This document shows, one piece after another, positions 24,035-32,247 of a stretch of 64,000 nt of DNA (the first letter of the stretch is position 1; each line of letters starts with the position of its first letter). The position numbers and the translations under genes were made by a program. Source of the DNA: JBFXCS01 sp050181915 (GTDB lineage Bacteria; Actinomycetota; Thermoleophilia; Miltoncostaeales; Miltoncostaeaceae); assembly GCA_050181915.1 (NCBI GenBank), contig JBFXCS010000003.1, positions 310,001 to 374,000 on the forward strand, given 5' to 3'. A model generated the notes under the pieces. The model ran no database searches. It saw nothing but the letters and a program-made list of their open reading frames with translations, and was not told the DNA's origin.

Positions 24035-24643
24035 GTGTCCGCGCACGCCGCAGACGCGCCCTCGCACTCCGCCCGCCGGGCCGGCCGGCCGCGTTCGCCC
24101 GAGCGCGACGCCGCCATCCTCGACGCCGCCCTGCGGCTGCTGTCGACCGAGGGGTACTCCCGGATGACCATGGACGCCGTGGCCGCCGAGGCCGGCGTCA
24201 GCAAGGCGACGATCTACCTGCGCCACCCCGGCAAGGCCGACCTGGCCACCGCCGCCCTGCAGCACCTGCGCCAGACGGCGGCCCGCCCGCCCACCGGGCA
24301 CCTGCGCGCCGACCTGGTCGCGGAGCTGCGCCAGATGCGCATCAACACCGAGCGCTCGCGCGCCATGCGCCTGGTGGGCACCTGCCTCACCGAGGAGGAG
24401 CAGACCCCGGAGCTGATGGAGCTGTTCCGCGCCCGCACCATGAGGCCGCGCCGCGAGATCATCCGGCGGATGCTCGAGGAGGCGAGGGAGCGCGGCGAGG
24501 TGCCCGCCGACGCGGCGATCGAGCCCGCCGTCGATCTGCTGATGGGCGCCTACCATTCGCGCTACCTGTCGGGCGAGCCCGTCGAGGACGGCTGGGAGGA
24601 GGGCGTGATCGACGCCCTCCTCGACGGCGTGGGCCGTGCCTGA
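24035..24643 (+). CDS. TetR-family regulator, likely of the divergent MFS gene
   Basis: A 202-residue TetR protein. The helix-turn-helix is at about residues 27-66 (ILDAALRLLSTEGYSRMTMD then VAAEAGVSKATIYLRHPGKAD), followed by a helical ligand domain of the TetR_C type. Start: GTG 60 bp from the divergent MFS gene. The gap between them, unlike the rest of the region, is AT-rich (AAAAATACC, GATTAGTTCAGATATT) and contains only a weak dyad, GACCGATTAGTTC. It overlaps the ankyrin gene by 8 bp, so the two are probably co-expressed. Confidence 0.9.
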   Translation: MSAHAADAPSHSARRAGRPRSPERDAAILDAALRLLSTEGYSRMTMDAVAAEAGVSKATIYLRHPGKADLATAALQHLRQTAARPPTGHLRADLVAELRQMRINTERSRAMRLVGTCLTEEEQTPELMELFRARTMRPRREIIRRMLEEARERGEVPADAAIEPAVDLLMGAYHSRYLSGEPVEDGWEEGVIDALLDGVGRA

Positions 24644-25331
24644 CGCCGACCTGGCCGCGGCGGCGCGCGCCGCCCGCGAGGGCGACCCGGACGCGCTGGA
24701 CGCCGTGCTCGCCCGTCGCCCCGACCTGGCGACCGCCCGCCCCGACGGGGCGCGCACCCTGCTGCACATGGCGGTCGACTGGCCGGGCCACCGCGCCGGC
24801 ATCGCCCGCACCGTCGCGGCGCTCGCCGCCGCCGGCGCCGACCTCGACGCCCCCTACGCGGGGCCGGAGCACCGCGAGCGCCCCCTGCACTGGGCCGCGA
24901 GCAACGACGACGTCGCCGCGATCGATGCGCTGCTCGACGCCGGGGCGCGCGTCGACCCGCCGGGCAGCCCCTTCGGCGACGGCACGCCCCTGCTCGACGC
25001 CTGCGCGTTCGCCCAGTGGCGGGCGGCGCGGCGGCTGGTGGAGCGGGGCGCCGCCGTCGATCTCTGGACCGGCGCCGCGCTCGGCATGGACTCCCGGGTG
25101 GCGCAGCTCCTGGCCGCCGCCCCCACCCCCTCGCACGACGAGGTCACCGCGGCGCTGTGGGCCGCCGCGCACGGGGGCCACCGCGCCGCGGCCGAGCTGC
25201 TGCTCGACCGCGACGCCGACCCCGCCTGGACGGGCTACGACGACCTCACCCCGGCGGAGGCCGCCGCCCGGCAGGGGCACGACGCCCTCGCGGCGTGGCT
25301 CGGCGGCCGGGCCCGCCGCGCGCCGGGCTGA
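24636..25331 (+). CDS. Ankyrin-repeat protein
   Basis: A 231-residue soluble protein with four to five ankyrin-type repeats. They are recognisable by ARTLLHMAVDWPGH, ERPLHWAASNDDVAAIDALL, GTPLLDACAFAQWRAARRLV, VTAALWAAAHGGHRAAAELL and LTPAEAAARQGHDALAAWL. Ankyrin repeats mediate protein-protein contacts and have no enzymatic role of their own. No signal peptide is present. The GTG start overlaps the end of the TetR gene, so the partner of this protein may be involved in the same response, but nothing in the sequence names it. Confidence 0.85.
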   Translation: MPDADLAAAARAAREGDPDALDAVLARRPDLATARPDGARTLLHMAVDWPGHRAGIARTVAALAAAGADLDAPYAGPEHRERPLHWAASNDDVAAIDALLDAGARVDPPGSPFGDGTPLLDACAFAQWRAARRLVERGAAVDLWTGAALGMDSRVAQLLAAAPTPSHDEVTAALWAAAHGGHRAAAELLLDRDADPAWTGYDDLTPAEAAARQGHDALAAWLGGRARRAPG

Positions 25332-25336
25332 CGCGC

Positions 25337-26812
25337 TCAGGAAGAGGCCTTGTCCCTCCACTTACGCTCGAAGGGCAGGCGCCAGGTGTGCGGGGCGATG
25401 AGCGAGTGCATCGCCGCGGGGCCCCACGATCCCTGGAAGTAGGGCTGCACGGCGGGCGGGTCGGCGAGGAGACCCTCCGAGATCTCCCAGAGGCGCTCGA
25501 TGCCCTTGGTGCTGGCGAACAGCGTGTGGTCGCCGACCATCGCGTCGAGGATCAGGCGCTCGTAGGCCTCCATCACCTCGGTGTGGTGGGTGTCCTCCTG
25601 CAGCGAGAACTGCAGGCTCTGCTTCACCAGGCGCATGCCGGGGCCGGGGCGCTTGCCGTAGAACGACAGCGACAGGCGCGACAGGTCGGCGAGGTCGAAG
25701 GTGAGGTGGTCCGGCCCGAACTGGCCCACCCCCGAGCCGGGCGGGAACATGCTGCGCGGCGGCTCCTTGAAGGCGATCGAGATGATGCGCGCGCCCTCGG
25801 CCATGCGCTTGCCGGTGCGCAGGAAGAAGGGCACCCCCGACCAGCGCCAGTTGTCGAGCTCGCAGCGCAGCGCGACGAAGGTCTCGGTGTCCGACTGCTC
25901 CGACACCCCCGGCAGTTGCCGGTAGCCGTCGTACTGGCCGCGCACCACGTTCGCCGGGTCGATCGGGCGCAGCGAGCGGAAGACCTTGTCCTTCTCCTCG
26001 CGGATGGCCTCGGGCTCGAGGGCCGTGGGCGGCTCCATCGCCGTGAAGCCGAGGATCTGGAGCAGGTGGGTCACGACCATGTCGCGGTAGGCGCCGGTGC
26101 CCTCGTAGAAGCCGACGCGGTCGCCGACCGAGAGCGTCTCGGGCACGTCGATCTGGATGTGGTCGATGTGCTGCCGGTTCCAGATCGGCTCGAAGAGCCC
26201 GTTCGCGAACCGCAGGGCGAGGATGTTCTGCGCCGCCTCCTTGCCCAGGAAGTGGTCGATGCGGAACACCTGGTCGTCGTCGAAGACGCGCTCCACCGTC
26301 TGGTTGAGGCGCCGGGCGGAGGCGAGGTCGGTGCCGAAGGGCTTCTCCATGATCACCCGGGAGCCCTCGACCAGGTCGGCCTGCTTCAGGGTGCGCACCA
26401 CCGACGGGGCCGCCGCGGGCGGCACGCTGAGGTAGTGCAGGCGGCGCGGGCGGCCGCCGATCGCCCGCTCGGCCTCGGTGACGGCGTGGGCGAGGCCCTC
26501 CGGGCCCCGGCGCAGGTCGACGTAGGTGAGCCGCTCGCCGAAGTCTGCCCACTCGGCGGGCGCCGGCGGCGCGTGGCCGAACTCGGTGCAGGCCTCGAGG
26601 GCGTGGGCGCGGAACTCGGCGTCGTCCATCACCTCGACGGCGACCCCCACGATGCGGCACTCGCGCAGCAGGCCGAGGCGGGTGAGGTGCAGCAGCCCCG
26701 GGATGAGCTTGCGGCGGGCGAGGTCGCCGGTCGCCCCGAAGAGGACCACCACGTGCGGGTCGATCTCGGGGTGGACCGCCGCCCTTGCGTCGGGGGGTTC
26801 GTCGGCAGGCAC
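25337..26812 (-). CDS. zwf: Glucose-6-phosphate dehydrogenase, first copy
   Basis: A 491-residue full-length enzyme oxidising glucose 6-phosphate to 6-phosphogluconolactone with NADP+ (or NAD+). Nucleotide-binding GATGDLARRKLIPGL is near residue 27, the catalytic RIDHFLGKEAAQN motif is intact, and the RFANGLFEPIWN block follows. It ends 6 bp from the convergent ankyrin gene stop. No other pentose-phosphate gene is adjacent here, unlike the second copy at 51.8-53.3 kb, which sits with transaldolase. The two copies are clearly homologous but diverged, especially at the N-terminus and in the segment before the active site. Confidence 0.95.
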   Translation of the reverse strand: MPADEPPDARAAVHPEIDPHVVVLFGATGDLARRKLIPGLLHLTRLGLLRECRIVGVAVEVMDDAEFRAHALEACTEFGHAPPAPAEWADFGERLTYVDLRRGPEGLAHAVTEAERAIGGRPRRLHYLSVPPAAAPSVVRTLKQADLVEGSRVIMEKPFGTDLASARRLNQTVERVFDDDQVFRIDHFLGKEAAQNILALRFANGLFEPIWNRQHIDHIQIDVPETLSVGDRVGFYEGTGAYRDMVVTHLLQILGFTAMEPPTALEPEAIREEKDKVFRSLRPIDPANVVRGQYDGYRQLPGVSEQSDTETFVALRCELDNWRWSGVPFFLRTGKRMAEGARIISIAFKEPPRSMFPPGSGVGQFGPDHLTFDLADLSRLSLSFYGKRPGPGMRLVKQSLQFSLQEDTHHTEVMEAYERLILDAMVGDHTLFASTKGIERLWEISEGLLADPPAVQPYFQGSWGPAAMHSLIAPHTWRLPFERKWRDKASS

Positions 26813-26901
26813 CGCACGACACTATGGCGCGCCCGGCGGCTCCCTCGTCGGCCGCGCGGCGAAACAGGTCTGCAACCGACATGCCGCCGCGGCGGCGGGC
26901 C

Positions 26902-27267
26902 TCAGACGAGCAGCAGCACCAGGGCCACGGCAACCGCGACCATCAGGCCGGCGGTGGCGATCACCGGCGCGGCCCAGAGCGTCCCGGTGACGTAGCGACC
27001 GCCCTCGATCTCGCGGTTGATGCGCCGGTAGCGGCGCGACCCCTCCACCACCGACAGGGCACCCGCGCCGATCAGCACCAGGCCCGCGGCGAGGGCGTGG
27101 GCGGCGCCGTCGTCGACGAACTTCGCGATCGCCAGGCCCACCACCATCACGGTCAGTCCGGTGCGCACCCACGCGAGGTAGGTGCGCTCGTTCGCCATGT
27201 GGTCGCGCGCCCGTGACGACTCGGCCAGCCGGTGCCCGTCGTCCGGAGAATCGCGGAGGATCGCCAC
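26902..27267 (-). CDS. DUF202 (YidH-like) small membrane protein
   Basis: A 121-residue membrane protein with the DUF202 signature ANERTYLAWVRTGLTVMVVG near residues 25-44 and three hydrophobic helices (about 38-54, 60-78 and 98-120). The GTG start is preceded by GAGGGGG. The family is widespread and its function unknown; some members are near redox or stress genes. It is a single gene between zwf and the tRNA gene, with 89 bp between it and zwf in which nothing else is seen. Confidence 0.8.
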   Translation of the reverse strand: MAILRDSPDDGHRLAESSRARDHMANERTYLAWVRTGLTVMVVGLAIAKFVDDGAAHALAAGLVLIGAGALSVVEGSRRYRRINREIEGGRYVTGTLWAAPVIATAGLMVAVAVALVLLLV

Positions 27268-27374
27268 CCCCTCATTGTGGCGCAGCCGGCGCCGCGCCCG
27301 GGGGCAGCGCCGTGAACCCGGGCGGCGGCCGCGCGCTGGCCCCATCCGTCCCCACCCGGCACAATCCGCCCCGG

Positions 27375-27447
27375 GGGCCGTTAGCTCAGCTGGTAGAGCA
27401 GGGGACTTTTAATCCCAAGGTCCTGGGTTCGAATCCCAGACGGCCCA
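27375..27447 (+). tRNA. tRNA-Lys (anticodon TTT)
   Basis: A complete 73-nt cloverleaf. The acceptor arms GGGCCGT and ACGGCCC pair, the D-arm is TAGCTCAGCTGGTAGAGCA, the anticodon stem-loop is GGGGA-CTTTTAA-TCCC with anticodon TTT, and the T-arm contains GGTTCGAATCC. The CCA end is not encoded. A tyrosine integrase gene starts 104 bp downstream, so the 3' end of this tRNA gene is the likely attachment site of the adjacent element. Confidence 0.95.
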
Positions 27448-27520
27448 TCGGCCATATAGCTCTTATCGACTGGCATCTGCGCTACTTCCTCCTCTTCGTA
27501 GGGGCCCGACAAGTTGCCGG

Positions 27521-27540
27521 GTGACAACGAAAGTGACAAC
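27521..27540 (+). repeat. Tandem GTGACAAC, possible integrase arm sites
   Basis: GTGACAAC occurs twice with a 12-bp period (27521-27528 and 27533-27540), between the tRNA gene and the integrase start. Short direct repeats in this place often serve as integrase or excisionase arm-type sites. The reverse complement GTTGTCAC also occurs at 34100-34107, within the largest gene-free gap of the element, which may be chance. Confidence 0.35.
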
Positions 27541-27551
27541 ATCGGCCGACC

Positions 27552-28703
27552 ATGGCCGCCCCGCTCGAACGCACCTCGACCCCCGGCGTCTACCGGCGGG
27601 GAGGTCGGTACGTGGTCGTCTTCCGCGATCCGTCGGGGCGGCAGCGGAGGCGCTCCGCCGCGACCTTCGCGGAGGCTCGGCTCCTGAGGAGCTCCCTGCT
27701 CGCCGACGTCGCGCGCGGCGAGTTTCGAGAGTCCTCCCGGGCCCGGCTCGAGGACTACGCGCGCGACTGGGTGCGCACGTACCAGGGGCGAACCAGTCGA
27801 GGCATCCGAGCGGAGACCATCCACGAATACGAGCGCGACCTCGAGCTGCACGTCCTCCCGGCACTCGGGCGGCGCAGACTCTCCGAGATCGAGCAGCGCG
27901 AGCTCAAGGCGCTGGCGCGTGATCTTGCCGACAAGGGTCTCTCGGCGGCGACAGTCCGCATCGTGATGGCACCGCTGAGAGCGCTGTTTGCCACGGCGGT
28001 TGAAGAGGGCCTCCTCCGGACCAACCCGGCCGCCGGGCTGCGGCTCGGCGGCGGGCGCACTGCGGACCCTGCCGCGAAGCGACGCGCCCTCGATGAGGAC
28101 CAGCTCGCGAAGCTGATCTCCAAGACCCCCGAGCGCTGGCGCCTGCTGATCCGGTTCCTCGCCCAGACAGGCCTCCGGGTGGGCGAGCTGATCGCGCTCC
28201 GCTGGGAGGACCTGGACCTCGAAGGTCGTCGGGTGAGCGTGCACCGACGCCTCTATCGGGGCCGGCTCGATGCACCCAAGAGCGACTACGGCGTGCGGCA
28301 GATCCCGATCTCCAAGCGGCTCGCAGCCGATCTCGCGCTGCATCGGGACGGTGCCTCTGACGAGGACCCCGTTTTCGCAGGACCGGAAGGGCGGCCCCTG
28401 CGCTCGGAGTTCGTGCTTCGTTCCATCGTGAAGCCGGCCGCGGCGGCGGCAGGAGTCCCGTGGGCGGGTGTGCACACGCTGCGGCACACCTGCGCGTCGA
28501 TCCTCTTCCGCTCGGGCTGGAACGCCAAGCAGGTTCAGGTCGTCCTCGGTCACCACTCTCCTGCATTCACCCTCGCCACCTACGTCCACCTCATCCCAGA
28601 CGACCTGCCCGAACCGATGTTCCTCCATGACGAGCCGGTCGCGGCTCACGCCGCGGAGCCCCACCTCACGGCCGAGGCATCTTCAGCGCCGCGCCGGAGG
28701 TAG
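27552..28703 (+). CDS. int: Tyrosine recombinase (phage/ICE-type integrase)
   Basis: A 383-residue integrase. The N-terminal part has an AP2-like arm-binding region (PGVYRRGGRYVVVFRDPSGR), a SAM-like core-binding domain lies at about 60-160, and the catalytic domain follows. Catalytic residues are complete: R209 (TGLRVGE), K243, H308 and R311 (VHTLRHTC), H334 (VLGHHS) and the nucleophile Y344 (LATYVHL). It lies just downstream of a tRNA-Lys gene and catalyses site-specific insertion at its 3' end. Its end overlaps the convergent excisionase-like gene by 58 bp. The frame is open and undamaged, so the enzyme is probably functional. Confidence 0.95.
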   Translation: MAAPLERTSTPGVYRRGGRYVVVFRDPSGRQRRRSAATFAEARLLRSSLLADVARGEFRESSRARLEDYARDWVRTYQGRTSRGIRAETIHEYERDLELHVLPALGRRRLSEIEQRELKALARDLADKGLSAATVRIVMAPLRALFATAVEEGLLRTNPAAGLRLGGGRTADPAAKRRALDEDQLAKLISKTPERWRLLIRFLAQTGLRVGELIALRWEDLDLEGRRVSVHRRLYRGRLDAPKSDYGVRQIPISKRLAADLALHRDGASDEDPVFAGPEGRPLRSEFVLRSIVKPAAAAAGVPWAGVHTLRHTCASILFRSGWNAKQVQVVLGHHSPAFTLATYVHLIPDDLPEPMFLHDEPVAAHAAEPHLTAEASSAPRRR

Positions 28704-28984
28704 GCCTCGAGTTCGGCCCGAGAGACCAGCGTGCGGGCGCCGTCCTTGATCCTGCTGATGCGGCGCTGGGACAGCAGATCGTCGATGCGCTGGCGCCGGC
28801 ACCGGAGGTAGAGAGCTGCCTCCTCGACCGTCATGTACGGCGACGGAGGAGGGGCGGCGTGACCTTCGCCGCGAAGGATCGCAGCAGTCCGCTCGGCGAT
28901 GCGGCGCACATCGAGCTCGCTCAACTCAACGGCGATCTTGACCACTCCCTGGTCCGGGCGACCGTGAGGCGGCATCGAGCTCAT
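28646..28984 (-). CDS. Excisionase-like HTH (MerR-type HTH_17) protein
   Basis: A 112-residue protein with a C-terminal helix-turn-helix of the excisionase/HTH_17 type: YMTVEEAALYLRCRRQRIDD, LLSQRRISRIKDGARTLVSRAELEAYL at about residues 50-96. Proteins like this act as excisionases or small activators. Its place, antisense and overlapping the 3' end of the integrase gene, suggests control of excision. Its start overlaps the stop of the hydrolase gene as ATGA, so it is co-translated with that operon. Confidence 0.75.
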   Translation of the reverse strand: MSSMPPHGRPDQGVVKIAVELSELDVRRIAERTAAILRGEGHAAPPPSPYMTVEEAALYLRCRRQRIDDLLSQRRISRIKDGARTLVSRAELEAYLRRGAEDASAVRWGSAA

Positions 28985-29949
28985 GGCGCGTATCCGACCC
29001 GGCGGGCGCCGATGTGGATGTGGTCCCAGTGGTTGCCGCCGACGTTCGTGCGCCAGAGCAGCTGGTAGCGGATGCCGCAGCGCTCGACGTTGAGGACGCC
29101 CCCGGTGCTACCCCAGTCGGCGTGGCCGGGGCCGGCGATGGCGCTCGCGATCCGTGAGGCGGGCGCATCACCTGTCGGCGGCGTCGCGCCGAGGTCGATC
29201 GCGTAGCACTGCGCACATCCCACCCAGTGATCTGAGGTGCCGCCGCTTGCGGTCGCCTGGCGGCCGCGCTTAACGCTCGTTACCGGCAGCCCGGCGATCC
29301 GCGCCAGTGCCTCGACCGGTCGCCTGGTCCCTCCCCAGGGTCCGACCGGGCAGAGGTCGACCTCTCCGGCAGTCGGCCCCACGTAGGCGATGGAACCGGA
29401 TGGGTTGCCGCCGAGGTCCTGGTAGTAGCGTCCGACGGCACCGGTCCAGGCGGAGTTCAGGCCGGTCGGGTCGTTGGCCGCCCCGACCGGCGCCCACACC
29501 GGCTGGATCTCGGCCAACGTGTCGCGTCCGCGAGCGAGGTACCCCTGACGGAGTCCGCGCGCGACGGTGGCGATGTTCTGCTGCCAGCTGGCGAATGGGA
29601 TCGCGGGGCCCCAGCCGAAGGCATTGTGGATCCCGGCGCCCGAGCCGGCGGTGCCGAGCACCGACTCGTGCATCGCGATCGCCACCAGGGCGCGGGGGTC
29701 GATGCCGTTGCGCTCGCCTTCTGCGACGAACACCGGCCCGAGGCCGACGAGCGGCGAGCCCGGCACCCGGTCTGCCATCCAAGCATCGAGCGCGGTGGCA
29801 TCAGCAGGTGAGGCGGTCGCCGATCCCCCCGGGCCCGCGAGGCCGATGAGCGCGATCACCGGCAGCCCGACCGCCAGCGACACCAGCGCGGCGAGGCCGA
29901 CCCCGGCGATCGCAAGGGGCCGCTGCAGTACGTGCCCGGCGGCGCTCAC
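28981..29949 (-). CDS. Two-domain peptidoglycan hydrolase with membrane anchor
   Basis: A 322-residue envelope protein. After an N-terminal membrane helix (about residues 12-38) comes a lysozyme/glucosaminidase-like domain: VAEGERNGIDPRALVAIAMH with the likely catalytic E95, then NAFGWGPAIPFASWQ. The C-terminal part has the pattern of a D-Ala-D-Ala-peptidase-like zinc fold (SDHWVGCAQCYAIDLG and GGNHWDHIHIG). Conjugative elements carry such hydrolases to open the wall for the transfer channel. It overlaps neighbours on both sides by 4 bp (ATGA). A dual glycan and peptide cleavage is inferred from the motifs; only one domain might be active. Confidence 0.75.
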   Translation of the reverse strand: MSAAGHVLQRPLAIAGVGLAALVSLAVGLPVIALIGLAGPGGSATASPADATALDAWMADRVPGSPLVGLGPVFVAEGERNGIDPRALVAIAMHESVLGTAGSGAGIHNAFGWGPAIPFASWQQNIATVARGLRQGYLARGRDTLAEIQPVWAPVGAANDPTGLNSAWTGAVGRYYQDLGGNPSGSIAYVGPTAGEVDLCPVGPWGGTRRPVEALARIAGLPVTSVKRGRQATASGGTSDHWVGCAQCYAIDLGATPPTGDAPASRIASAIAGPGHADWGSTGGVLNVERCGIRYQLLWRTNVGGNHWDHIHIGARRVGYAP

Positions 29950-30863
29950 CGCGCCGTCCCCTTCTTGGCACGGGGCCGGCGGCGGACGGGCTTCGTGGGA
30001 GTCGTTTCGGTCGCACCGGCCGGCTGCACCTCGAGCGGCGGTTCGAGCACTCCCTGCACCTCGACCACCGGCTGCCAGGAGGGCAGGTGCTCAAGCGCGC
30101 CGGCGCCGAGGCGCGCCGACACCGCCTGCGCGGCCTCGGCGACCGCGCCGGCCACCTCGTCGATCACCGCGTCAGCGAGCCGGCTCACCGGGGCGCCGAC
30201 GCCGACGGCCGCCACCACCCGTCCCGAGTGGTCATGCACCGCCGCGCCGACCGAGCGGCGGGCGAGGTGGAACTCGGCGTCCTCGATCGCGTAGCCGCGG
30301 TGGCGGGCCGCATCGAGATCCTCGGCGAGGCGGGTCGGGTCAGTGATCGTGTGCGCGGTCCAGGGCGCGAGCACCAGCTCGGCGAACGCCGCCTGCCGTT
30401 CGGTGTCAGAGAGCCCGGCGAGGATCGCCTTGCCGAGCGCGGTGGCGTGAGCGGGGAAGGCGCGGCCGAGGGCGCGCTCGGGTCCGCGGAAGTGGTCCAC
30501 GTAGACGGCGCGGCCCCCTGAGAGGACGGCGATCAGCCCGCCCAGGCCGGTGGCTTCTTGGAGGGCCGCGAGCGGCGGGCGGAACTCGTCCCAGGGGTTG
30601 AGGGAACGGATGGCGTACCCACCGAGGGTGGCGAGGCGGATCCCGAGACGCCACGCCCCCGACACCGGGCCGCGCTCGACGACGCCGGCGGCCTCGAGGT
30701 GGCGGAGGAGTTTGAAGGCGTACTCCTCAGACAGGCCGAGTTCCTCGGCGACTTGCGACAGCGGGAGCTCGGTCCGCTCGGGCGGGGCGAACAGGTCGAG
30801 CACCGACAGGGCGTGCTCGAGCTGGCGCACCCGGTTGGCGCGCGGGAAGCGTCCCTCAGCCAT
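29946..30863 (-). CDS. IclR-family transcriptional regulator
   Basis: A 305-residue protein with an IclR winged helix at about residues 14-75 (ALSVLDLFAPPERTELPLSQ, VAEELGLSEEYAFKLLRHLE) and the effector domain at about 90-260 (AHATALGKAILAGLS, GYAIEDAEFHLARRSVGAAV). An unusual C-terminal tail of about 50 residues is Pro/Thr-rich and ends in a basic KPVRRRPRAKKGTAR. IclR proteins are common in catabolic control and less common in mobile elements. It overlaps the hydrolase gene as ATGA, so it belongs to that operon and may control element functions. The ligand is unknown. Confidence 0.88.
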   Translation of the reverse strand: MAEGRFPRANRVRQLEHALSVLDLFAPPERTELPLSQVAEELGLSEEYAFKLLRHLEAAGVVERGPVSGAWRLGIRLATLGGYAIRSLNPWDEFRPPLAALQEATGLGGLIAVLSGGRAVYVDHFRGPERALGRAFPAHATALGKAILAGLSDTERQAAFAELVLAPWTAHTITDPTRLAEDLDAARHRGYAIEDAEFHLARRSVGAAVHDHSGRVVAAVGVGAPVSRLADAVIDEVAGAVAEAAQAVSARLGAGALEHLPSWQPVVEVQGVLEPPLEVQPAGATETTPTKPVRRRPRAKKGTAR

Positions 30864-30893
30864 CGACGAGCCCTCTGCCGGCGGGGTCGTGGG

Positions 30894-31364
30894 CTAGGAG
30901 GAGCTGCGGGCCCGCCGGTCGTAGCGGACCCGGTCCTGCGGCTCGTCGGCGCGCATGTGCTCGATCAGCTCCTGGCGCGAGAAGCGCCAGCGCTGACCCT
31001 CGCGCCAGCCGGGCAGGCGCCCCTGATTGGCTTCGCTGCGAACGGTCCACTCCTTCACCCGAAGGAGCGCCGCCGCCTCGGCGGCGTCCATCCCCGCCTC
31101 GCCGCCCGTCCCGTCCTCGGAAGCAAAGGGCGAGCGCGGGAACAGGTCCTCGTCGGGATCGACGGCGGGCCGCGCGCGGATCGCGATCCCCCGGGCGTCT
31201 GCGACCTGGTCGCGCAGGAAGCGCCACTCCTTGCCGATCCGCCGGGCCGGGATCCGCCCGGCCTTGGCGCCGCGTTGGATCGTCTCGAGGTTCTGGCCGA
31301 GCCAGTCGGCCACCTCGGCGGCGGTCAGGATCTCGTGGGCCGGGGTACGCGCCATCGGCGCCAT
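30894..31364 (-). CDS. Protein with two tandem excisionase-type HTH domains
   Basis: A 156-residue protein containing two HTH_17/MerR-like domains. The first (about residues 10-55) reads ILTAAEVADWLGQNLETIQR and RIPARRIGKEWRFLRDQV. The second (about 95-140) reads GMDAAEAAALLRVKEWTVRS and RLPGWREGQRWRFSRQELIE. A 40-residue acidic linker separates them. Single-domain versions are excisionases or small regulators; a tandem version could bridge two sites. Start: ATG at 31364, with an ATG 9 nt later as alternative. It is divergent from the envelope gene at 31.5 kb with a 127-bp gap that contains GTTGCA twice 18 bp apart. Confidence 0.72.
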   Translation of the reverse strand: MAPMARTPAHEILTAAEVADWLGQNLETIQRGAKAGRIPARRIGKEWRFLRDQVADARGIAIRARPAVDPDEDLFPRSPFASEDGTGGEAGMDAAEAAALLRVKEWTVRSEANQGRLPGWREGQRWRFSRQELIEHMRADEPQDRVRYDRRARSSS

Positions 31365-31491
31365 TGTGACCAACCACGCCCCCTTGCGATGAGACGGCGT
31401 TGCAGGATTTCATAGGTTGCACGTAGCGCCTCCGGATGGCACCATCAGTTTGCCGCGTACAGTCAACCGATCGTAGGGAGACGGCCGCGCG

Positions 31492-32247
31492 ATGGCAACC
31501 GACGATGGCACACCCACCCGAGATGAGGCGACGCCGCCCGGGGGCCCCGAGCCGGTGAACGCACGACCGGGTCACGGCGCCGAGCCGGCCGAGCTCCCCA
31601 GCGACTGGCCGGGGCCGGTCAGCTGGGGGGCGACCCTCGGGGCGGGCGGCGAGGTCATCGCCGACCCGACCGAGCTCGTGCCGCTGACCGACCGCGGTGC
31701 CGATCGGCCCCCCGAGGAACCGGCGAGCACCCGCTCCGGTCAGCGGCGGGCACCGCGCCGATCGCGATCCGACGCGCGGGGGGGTGATTCTCGTCGCCGG
31801 CGTGCCTCTACAGGTATGCCGAGCCTCAACACCGTCGTGGCCGCCGGGGGTGCGGTGGGCCTCGCCGGGCTTGCCGGGTTGCTGGTGGCGGTGATCTTCT
31901 TCGGGGGCGGGATCCCCGCCCCCGTGCCTGATGACAGAGGTGATGGCGTGGCAGCAGTAGCGCAGGTGAGGACCGATCAGGGACCGACCGCGGCTCCGCC
32001 GATACCTCGCGCCTCGGCGAACGACAAGGTCGTGGAGCGGCGGGCGGCCGAGAGGGCGGCGCGGCGCGCCAGGCAGCGCGACCGCACCCCGGAGCGCCAG
32101 GCACCCGCAGCGTCGGCAGGAACGACCCAGGTCGCGGTCACCCCACCGCCAACCCCGAGCCCCGCACCGGTTCCCGCTCCCGCTCCCGCGCCGTCGGTGT
32201 CGCCGGCCGAGCGTGAGTTCACCCCCGGGCCCTGGAACCTCAGCTGA
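31492..32247 (+). CDS. Single-pass membrane protein with Pro-rich C-terminus
   Basis: A 251-residue protein I do not recognise. Residues 1-108 are polar and Pro/Arg-rich, a membrane helix follows at about 114-138 (TVVAAGGAVGLAGLAGLLVA), then a basic helical stretch (VVERRAAERAARRARQRD) and a Pro/Ala tail of repeated PAP motifs. The layout resembles bitopic scaffold proteins of conjugation systems, but no family motif is visible. The next gene starts on its last base (TGATG), so they are co-translated. GGAG lies 11 nt before the ATG. Confidence 0.6.
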   Translation: MATDDGTPTRDEATPPGGPEPVNARPGHGAEPAELPSDWPGPVSWGATLGAGGEVIADPTELVPLTDRGADRPPEEPASTRSGQRRAPRRSRSDARGGDSRRRRASTGMPSLNTVVAAGGAVGLAGLAGLLVAVIFFGGGIPAPVPDDRGDGVAAVAQVRTDQGPTAAPPIPRASANDKVVERRAAERAARRARQRDRTPERQAPAASAGTTQVAVTPPPTPSPAPVPAPAPAPSVSPAEREFTPGPWNLS

